From contig USMP01000010.1 of NCBI GenBank assembly GCA_900555795.1, positions 1 through 12,774 on the forward strand: DNA of 12,774 nucleotides. Direction: 5' to 3'. Shown one piece after another: positions 7,919-12,774 of this stretch. Both the position numbers and the translations under genes were made by a program. Under the pieces are notes generated by a model. It had not been told where the DNA came from, did no database searches, and saw only the letters and a program-made list of their open reading frames with translations. Position 1 is the first letter of the stretch. Each line of letters starts with the position of its first letter. Origin of the DNA: an uncultured Eubacteriales bacterium (GTDB lineage Bacteria > Bacillota > Clostridia > Oscillospirales > Oscillospiraceae).

Positions 7919-9874
7919 TTACTCAGCGTTGGCGATAGAAGCGTACAGGATCGCCTGCTCAAAGTCCCAATAGCTGCTCTGCTCATAGCCCTCCAGCCAG
8001 TCGGCGTGGACGGTGTAGTAGATGTTGGAGTACAGAGGCACGTCGGGAAGCAGTTCATTCCAACGATCCATAAACTTCTGCCACATATCCAGATAGGTGG
8101 CGTCGTCGCCGGCCTCAACGCCGTAGACCATGTCCCAGGCCAGCTGAGCCAGCTGGTCATCAATAATAAAGTTGTTGTTCCAGGTACCCAGGAAAGCGGG
8201 ATCGGTGCTGCACTCATAGGCCTGGCTGTAGACCTGGGTGAAGCCGGTGGCCAGGTTGTACATGCCGTAGGTGGGTACGCCGTACTTGGGATCCACAGAG
8301 GAATCGCGGTACAGGTAGTTGAGCAGGTCGCTGAAGCTCATGGGAGTCTGCTCAATGACCATACCGGCCTCAGCAACCTGGGCGCCGTTGGCCAGCATAA
8401 CGGCCAGCAGTTCGGACACGGGGTTGCCCTCGGAGCAGGCCCACATGATGTGCAGGGGCATCAGAACGCGGCCGTCGGACAGGGTCACGTTCAGGGGATA
8501 GTCGCCGGCCTGATCAGCGGTGACCTCCTTGTAGCGGGTGCCAGTGCCGCTGTACTCGGTGCCGTCGGCGTTCAGAGTCCAGCCGTCAGCAACCAGCAGC
8601 TCCACGGCAGCCTCGGGGCTGTAGGAGTAGGAATTGATGTTGTCGGCAAAGAACTCGGCGGAGTCCTTGTACATCCACATGCACAGGCCGTAGGGGCCGT
8701 CCACCACGGCGCCATAGCCCTGGCAGAACTGGTTGGCAAACTCATTGCGGTCCAGCAGGTAGGCGACAGCCTGACGGACAGCCGGGAACTGGGTGGGACC
8801 AAAGTCGCACTGGAACTGGATCTTGCCGTAGCCGTTGCGCTCGAAGTCGATGGCGGTGTAGCCGCCGGCCTCCACCAGGTCCAGAGCAGGGTTAATCTCG
8901 GAAGCGCCGTCGGTCAGAGTATCCAGCAGATCCACAGCGCCGGTCTTCAGGGAGTCGATAGCGGTGGAAGACTCGGTCTTGACGATAACAATGGTCTGGA
9001 TGCTGGGCTTCTGGCCCTCATAGTTGCCGGCGTAGTTGGGGTTGATCTCAAAGGTGCCCTGCAGGGTGCCGGTATCGATGTCCACCACCTGGTAGGGACC
9101 AGCGGAGACACGGCCGGAGTAGATGTAACGGGAGGCGTTGATGTCGTCGGCATTCAGTTCGCCGCCGTCCAGATACACGCCCTCGCCGTCGTCCTTAACG
9201 GTCAGGTCGGCGTTGGGGGAGTACATGGGCAGATACAGGGGCTTCATGTCGATGAGGGTCAGTTCATAGTAATAGGGCAGATACTCGGCGTCCACCGTGT
9301 AGGTCAGGGTGTACTCGTCGGGCATGTGCAGGCCGCTGATGGTCTTGGCCTCGCCGTTCTGGTAGGGGATGCTGCCCACCAGGCTGTCGGCCACAACGCC
9401 GGAGCCGGCCGCCAGGGTGGCGGGGGAGTAGGCGACCAGAATATAGGCGGCAAAGTCGGCAGCGGTGATGGGCTCGCCGTTGTTGTACTTCAGGCCTTCG
9501 TTGATCTTGATGGTGAAGGTCTTGCTGCCGTCCTCGTTCTCCACGGCATCGATCCCGCCGCAGACGGTCTCGTTGATTACCATGGCGCCGTCAGGATCAA
9601 AGGTGATAAGGTTGTAGTCGTCGATCAGGCCGCGAATGAGCTTGTCGGTGGCGTTGTTGGTCCACCAGGCGTTGCCCAGATCGCCGCTGATCTCGGTGGT
9701 GGAACCGTAGATCAGGCGGTTCGGACGGGTCTCCGGCGTCTCAGGGGTGGTTTTGTCATCGGTCTGCGTCTGGTTATTGGTCTGGGTGTCATTGGCGGGC
9801 TTGTTGTTTCCGCCGCAGGCCACCAGGGCCAAAACCATGGACAGAGCGAGGACGAGACTAAGGAACTTCTTCAT
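7919..9874 (-). CDS. oppA: Oligopeptide-binding lipoprotein, solute-binding protein family 5 (OppA/DppA type)
   Basis: This is the extracellular receptor that delivers peptides to the OppBCDF channel. Residues 1-20 form a lipoprotein signal, MKKFLSLVLALSMVLALVAC, with Cys20 as the lipidated residue. A Thr/Asn/Gln-rich linker (about 22-50) follows. The family 5 binding fold begins near RLIYGSTTEISGDL and includes INEGLKYNNGEPITAADFAAY, the characteristic start of domain I. At 651 residues it is longer than many relatives (about 540-600). The ATG follows a GAGAGGT ribosome site. A strong promoter at 10013-10041 and a structured leader precede the gene, and hairpins separate it from oppB. Six cysteines besides Cys20 are present, unusual for an exported protein but tolerable in an anaerobe. 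Peptide rather than nickel or sugar as substrate is inferred from the complete OppBCDF set and the adjacent peptidase. Confidence 0.95.
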   Translation of the reverse strand: MKKFLSLVLALSMVLALVACGGNNKPANDTQTNNQTQTDDKTTPETPETRPNRLIYGSTTEISGDLGNAWWTNNATDKLIRGLIDDYNLITFDPDGAMVINETVCGGIDAVENEDGSKTFTIKINEGLKYNNGEPITAADFAAYILVAYSPATLAAGSGVVADSLVGSIPYQNGEAKTISGLHMPDEYTLTYTVDAEYLPYYYELTLIDMKPLYLPMYSPNADLTVKDDGEGVYLDGGELNADDINASRYIYSGRVSAGPYQVVDIDTGTLQGTFEINPNYAGNYEGQKPSIQTIVIVKTESSTAIDSLKTGAVDLLDTLTDGASEINPALDLVEAGGYTAIDFERNGYGKIQFQCDFGPTQFPAVRQAVAYLLDRNEFANQFCQGYGAVVDGPYGLCMWMYKDSAEFFADNINSYSYSPEAAVELLVADGWTLNADGTEYSGTGTRYKEVTADQAGDYPLNVTLSDGRVLMPLHIMWACSEGNPVSELLAVMLANGAQVAEAGMVIEQTPMSFSDLLNYLYRDSSVDPKYGVPTYGMYNLATGFTQVYSQAYECSTDPAFLGTWNNNFIIDDQLAQLAWDMVYGVEAGDDATYLDMWQKFMDRWNELLPDVPLYSNIYYTVHADWLEGYEQSSYWDFEQAILYASIANAE

Positions 9875-9903
9875 GTCTAATACCTCTCATATCCAATATT
9901 CAG

Positions 9904-9916
9904 CTCCCACTGGGAG
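9904..9916. repeat. Short inverted repeat in the oppA leader
   Basis: CTCCCA and TGGGAG flank a single C. It is the third and start-proximal palindrome in the oppA leader, about 30 bases before the ATG. It could form a weak hairpin near the ribosome site, though the loop is too short for all six pairs to form. Confidence 0.4.
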
Positions 9917-9930
9917 AAAGCGGCTCCCCG

Positions 9931-9948
9931 CCGCGGCATATGCCGCGG
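9931..9948. repeat. 18-bp perfect palindrome in the oppA leader
   Basis: CCGCGGCAT is followed directly by its exact reverse complement. It lies about 57-75 bases downstream of the predicted start of the oppA transcript. It is not followed by a T-run, so it is not an ordinary terminator. Confidence 0.6.
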
Positions 9949-9950
9949 AC

Positions 9951-9974
9951 GCAGAAGGGCCATGGCCCTTCTGC
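9951..9974. repeat. 24-bp perfect palindrome in the oppA leader
   Basis: GCAGAAGGGCCA is followed directly by its exact reverse complement. It is separated by only two bases from the 18-bp palindrome. In RNA it would form a stable hairpin of about ten pairs, roughly 30-55 bases after the transcription start. No T-run follows. It may stabilise the transcript, bind a regulator, or be a dispersed repeat. Confidence 0.65.
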
Positions 9975-10012
9975 AAGAGAACTGCCCCCATCCTTCATGG
10001 TAACTTAGTTAA

Positions 10013-10041
10013 ATTATACTGAGGATTCGTAAAAAAGTCAA
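10013..10041 (-). promoter_or_regulatory. Strong sigma-A type promoter for the opp operon
   Basis: On the minus strand TTGACT (10036-10041) is followed after exactly 17 bases by TATAAT (10013-10018). Transcription should start near 10006, giving a leader of about 130 bases before the oppA ATG. Farther upstream, 10081-10090 (ATTATCTGCA) and 10171-10180 (its exact reverse complement) could be paired binding sites for a regulator. Bases 10042-10345 are AT-rich and show no gene on either strand. Confidence 0.85.
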
Positions 10042-10345
10042 TGAATTTGCACAGATTCCAGAATCTCACACGAAAATTTGATTATCTGCATAAAGAGAAC
10101 AGCCCAAAACGCAACGCACTCTATGCAAATTGAGTGAAAAATTTTTGCCTATAGGGAAAGATGCATAAATTGCAGATAATTATTCCAAAAACCGTAAGAA
10201 ACCATCTCTTTAAACGACAAAAATGCCGTGAAATATTATGCAAAAGCAAAAGAATATCTACAATTTTTTAATCGGTTTCTTTCTGGATTGGACAAAAAAT
10301 TTTTTTCTGGGTCTGTGGAGCCCTCCGCCGGAGCCCTTCGCCGCC

Positions 10346-10386
10346 CGCAAAACAGACCCGCCCCGGAGCGGCGGCTCCGGGGCGGG
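10346..10386 (-). terminator. Intrinsic terminator of the oligoendopeptidase gene
   Basis: A perfect 13-bp GC stem (10357-10369 with 10374-10386, loop of four) starts 7 bases after the peptidase stop codon. On the minus strand it is followed by TCTGTTTTG, a modest T-run. It separates the peptidase transcript from the opp operon promoter downstream. Confidence 0.75.
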
Positions 10387-10392
10387 AGATGG

Positions 10393-12081
10393 TTACAGAT
10401 TGTTTTCACTGATCCAGCGGGAGATGGCCTGGCCGATCTCCCGGATGCAGCCGGGGGCATAGGGCAGCTTCAGCCCCGCGGCGGCCACCAGTTCCTCAAA
10501 GGTTTTGGTGCCTCCGGCGTCGGCGAAGCGAAGGTAGCGGGCCCAGGCGTCCTCCCGGTTTGCCATGGAGGCGATCCAGAACTGGAAGGCGACGGTCTGT
10601 GCCATGCAGTAGTCGATATAGTAGAGGGGGTAGAGGTAGATGTGCAGCTGCCGCTGCCAGCCGGCGCCGCGGCCATAGAAGGGGAGATCCGCAAAGTCAA
10701 TCCAGGGTCGGTATTTTCTCTCCAGTTCCAGCCATTTCTTGTTGCGCTGGGCCGGGGTCCAGTGGGGGTTTTCATATATCAGGTGCTGGAACTCATCCAC
10801 CATGCAGCCGTAGGGAATAAAAATCAGGGCGTCCTCGCAGTGGCCAATTTCGTACTTCCTCGTCCGGTCCCCAAAGAACTTCTCGTGCCAGGGGGCGGTC
10901 AGGAATTCCATGGCCATGGAGTGTACCTCACATGCCTCGATGGTGGCCTCCACCTGGCTGGCCGGATATCCCTTGCGCATAGAGCGGAAGAAGGCGAAGG
11001 CGTGGCCCGCCTCGTGGGTCAGCACGTCTACGTCGCCGCTGGTGCCGTTGAAGTTGGAGAAGATAAAGGGCGCCTGGTAGTTGGGGAAGGTGGTGCAATA
11101 CCCGCCGGGGGCCTTGCCGTCCTTGCTGAGCACATCCAGAAGGCCGTTGTCGAAGAGGAAGTCGGCAAACTCGGCGGTCTCCCCGCTCAGTTCCCGGTAC
11201 ATCTGGTGCCCGGCGGCCAAAATTTCCTCCGGCGTTCCGTAGGGATCGGCGTTGCCGTCGGGGAAGAGGAGAATATCGTCGTAGAATTTCAGCTTATCCA
11301 CGCCCAGACGCTTTTCCTGGTCCTTTTTTACCTGGGCCACAATGGGCACCATGTCCCGGGCAATCTGCTCCCGGAAGGCGGCCACCTGCTCCGGGCCGTA
11401 GCAGTTGCGGCCCAGGCGGTCGTAGCCCAGGGGGATGTAGCCGTCATGCCCCAGCTTCCGCCCCATCTTGTCGCGCAGCGTCACCAGCTCGGCGTAGATG
11501 GCGTCCAGGCTCTCCGCGTGCTCGGCGTACCAGGCGTCCTCAGCCGCCCAGGCGGCGGCGCGTCGGGACGCATCCGCGTCCTGCTTTATAGGCGTGAGCT
11601 GCGAGAGCGTGTACACGCCGCCCTCAAAGGGTATCTGCGCCCCGGCCAGGAGCTTTGAATACTCCGTGGTCAGCGCGTTCTCGCGCTGAAGCTCCGGCAC
11701 GATCTCCGGCGAGAAGGTGCGCGCGTCGATCTCGGCGTTCAGGAACATGACGCGGTTGTACTTCTCCTCGAAGGCGGCGCGGTACGGCGTCCTTAGCAGC
11801 GCGTCCTGCCAGCGCTGGACGTACTCCTCCAGCTCTGGCGCGTGCTCGTCTATATACGCGACCTCGGCGTCGTAGAACTCGTCGCGCGTGTCTATGTCGT
11901 GGCGGATGTTCGCCACGGTGAGCGCGGTGTCGAACTTCGCCGAGAAGTCCTCCACCTCCAGGAACACCGCCTCGGCCTCCTCAAAGCTCCCGGCCGCGCT
12001 CAGGCGTTCGGCGGCGGAAGCGTAGAACCTCGCCGCGGCGTCGAAGTCCGCACGGGTGTAAGATATATCCGCAAATTTCAT
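10393..12081 (-). CDS. M3-family zinc oligoendopeptidase
   Basis: This is a cytoplasmic metalloprotease that should cut short peptides, 562 residues long, the usual length of the M3 clade related to but distinct from classical PepF. The zinc site is complete: His356 and His360 with catalytic Glu357 in THEAGHAFAFF, and Glu385 as third ligand in EACEVHSMAMEF, 29 residues after His356 as in M3 enzymes. The preceding GGYCTTFPNYQAPFIFSNF and the later PLYYIDYCMAQTVAFQFW are also typical of the family. The ATG has an AGGAGG site about 9 bases upstream. Downstream lies a terminator and then the opp operon on the same strand, so the enzyme may process imported peptides. Codon use shifts within the gene. 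Residues 1 to about 175 use ATA for 5 of 8 isoleucines, the rest for 1 of 20, which suggests a recombinant or chimeric gene. Confidence 0.95.
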   Translation of the reverse strand: MKFADISYTRADFDAAARFYASAAERLSAAGSFEEAEAVFLEVEDFSAKFDTALTVANIRHDIDTRDEFYDAEVAYIDEHAPELEEYVQRWQDALLRTPYRAAFEEKYNRVMFLNAEIDARTFSPEIVPELQRENALTTEYSKLLAGAQIPFEGGVYTLSQLTPIKQDADASRRAAAWAAEDAWYAEHAESLDAIYAELVTLRDKMGRKLGHDGYIPLGYDRLGRNCYGPEQVAAFREQIARDMVPIVAQVKKDQEKRLGVDKLKFYDDILLFPDGNADPYGTPEEILAAGHQMYRELSGETAEFADFLFDNGLLDVLSKDGKAPGGYCTTFPNYQAPFIFSNFNGTSGDVDVLTHEAGHAFAFFRSMRKGYPASQVEATIEACEVHSMAMEFLTAPWHEKFFGDRTRKYEIGHCEDALIFIPYGCMVDEFQHLIYENPHWTPAQRNKKWLELERKYRPWIDFADLPFYGRGAGWQRQLHIYLYPLYYIDYCMAQTVAFQFWIASMANREDAWARYLRFADAGGTKTFEELVAAAGLKLPYAPGCIREIGQAISRWISENNL

Positions 12082-12107
12082 GGCATCTTCCTCCTAAAAA
12101 GAACTCG

Positions 12108-12122
12108 CAATTGTATCAATTG
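12108..12122. repeat. Paired CAATTG motif in the divergent intergenic region
   Basis: Two CAATTG hexamers, each self-complementary, are separated by TAT. They lie 27-41 bases before the peptidase ATG and about 45-60 bases upstream of the dehydrogenase -10 box, a reasonable place for a shared operator. Only the arrangement is seen; no regulator is known. Confidence 0.3.
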
Positions 12123-12164
12123 ATAGTAATTAAGCATAATTTGCTCGCAAAATCAGTCACAGTG

Positions 12165-12173
12165 TGCTATAAT
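12165..12173 (+). promoter_or_regulatory. Extended -10 promoter for the dehydrogenase gene
   Basis: TGC directly followed by TATAAT forms an extended -10 element. The best -35 candidate at 17 bases spacing is TCGCAA, a weak match, as expected for extended -10 promoters. Transcription would start near 12180 and give a leader of about 55 bases. The same AT-rich stretch (12095-12175) must also hold the peptidase promoter on the other strand, which I could not place with confidence. Confidence 0.6.
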
Positions 12174-12234
12174 GTCGCCGGCAGGAAGGCACGGCCGGCC
12201 TAAACGGCTAATCCACTTCCGGAGGTAATACCAA

Positions 12235-12774
12235 ATGGGTAGACTCGAAGACAAAGTTGTAATCATAACCGGCGCAAGCTCCGGCATCGGCGCCAAGGCC
12301 GCCGAGATCTTCGGCCGCGAGGGAGCCAAGCTGGCGCTCGGCGCGCGCAGGACCGAGCTCCTGGAGCAGTCGGCGCAGAAGGCGCTCAACGCCGGCGCCG
12401 CGGACGCCATCGCCGTCACTACCGATATCCGTGAAGTCGACCAGTGCGACGCCCTTGTCGACGCCGCGCTCAAGCGCTATGGCCGCGTCGACGTACTCGT
12501 CAACGACGCCGGCATCATCGAACTGGGCCTCCACCCGGTCGACGCCTTTACAGACGACGAGCTGGAGCGCATCGTGGAGACCAACCTCAAGGGCACTATG
12601 CGCATGACCCGCTCCGCTCTGCGCGCCTTCAACGCCCAGGGCACCGGCAATATCGTCACCGTGGCCAGCATCGCCGCGATAAACGGCTGCGGCGCCGGCG
12701 TGTACAGCGCCGCCAAGGGCGGTCTCGTGAGCATGACCAAGCACATAGCCATGCGCTACGCCAACCGCAGGCCC
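12235..12774 (+). CDS. Short-chain dehydrogenase/reductase, cut off by the window end
   Basis: This is a classical SDR: a cytoplasmic NAD(P)-dependent oxidoreductase of alcohols, sugars or ketones whose substrate cannot be told from sequence. The 180 residues present show the cofactor motif TGASSGIG (12-19), Asp64, Asn117, Ser145 and the catalytic Tyr157-x3-Lys161 (YSAAK). GARR at 36-39 places arginines where NADP-preferring members have them. The usual NNAG motif reads NDAG (90-93), a substitution of the second Asn. About 65-75 C-terminal residues are missing. A GGAGGT ribosome site (12221-12226) lies 8 bases before the ATG. It is divergent from the peptidase gene. Its CpG-rich codon style resembles the 5' part of the peptidase gene more than the opp operon. 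Confidence 0.95.
   Translation, partial: MGRLEDKVVIITGASSGIGAKAAEIFGREGAKLALGARRTELLEQSAQKALNAGAADAIAVTTDIREVDQCDALVDAALKRYGRVDVLVNDAGIIELGLHPVDAFTDDELERIVETNLKGTMRMTRSALRAFNAQGTGNIVTVASIAAINGCGAGVYSAAKGGLVSMTKHIAMRYANRRP

Noticed and set aside
7907..9880. Plus-strand open frame of 657 codons opposite oppA
   Set aside because: Its translation is a low-complexity Val/Gly/His/Gln-rich mirror of the oppA codons, with no recognisable domain. OppA is secure on the other strand.
10061..10080. Possible CodY site near the opp promoter
   Set aside because: Only one half-site (AATTTTC on the minus strand) matches; the other half of the consensus is missing.
10228..11658. Plus-strand open frame of 476 codons opposite the M3 peptidase
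   Set aside because: It crosses the peptidase terminator and mirrors peptidase codons. The zinc motif HEAGH is on the minus strand.

Overview
The window reads as a GC-rich Firmicute of the class Clostridia, most likely an Oscillospiraceae-type gut anaerobe. This is inferred from AAGGAGG-type ribosome sites, the gene style and high GC; no rRNA or marker gene is present to prove it. Almost everything lies on the minus strand.

Layout by coordinate: 1-585 (+) is the 3' part of a broken aldose 1-epimerase gene. 723-1608 (-) is a DegV-family fatty-acid-binding protein gene with a one-base frameshift and a near-consensus promoter at 1747-1775. 1995-9874 (-) is a complete peptide ABC transporter operon, transcribed oppA, oppB, oppC, oppD, oppF and then an 80-residue membrane protein. 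It starts from a TTGACT-17-TATAAT promoter at 10013-10041, and its leader holds three palindromes. 10393-12081 (-) is an M3 zinc oligoendopeptidase with its own terminator. A divergent short-chain dehydrogenase (+) begins at 12235 and runs off the end.

The lipoprotein OppA should capture oligopeptides outside the cell. OppB and OppC form the channel, OppD and OppF drive it with ATP, and the neighbouring M3 peptidase could cut the imported peptides, giving a peptide-scavenging module.

The transporter is unusual in two places. OppC carries about seven RCC1-type repeats (a predicted seven-bladed beta-propeller, about 280 residues) in the extracytoplasmic loop between its first and second membrane helices. 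OppF carries about 185 extra residues, largely coiled coil, between Walker A and the Q-loop. One subunit therefore gains a large domain outside the membrane and another gains one inside, and the operon ends with an unrecognised small membrane protein. This modified Opp system is the best candidate for something undescribed.

Two cautions. Both genes at the left edge are disrupted, by decay or sequencing error. Codon use also changes inside the peptidase gene near 11450-11560, so the right end may come from another lineage by recombination or by misassembly.
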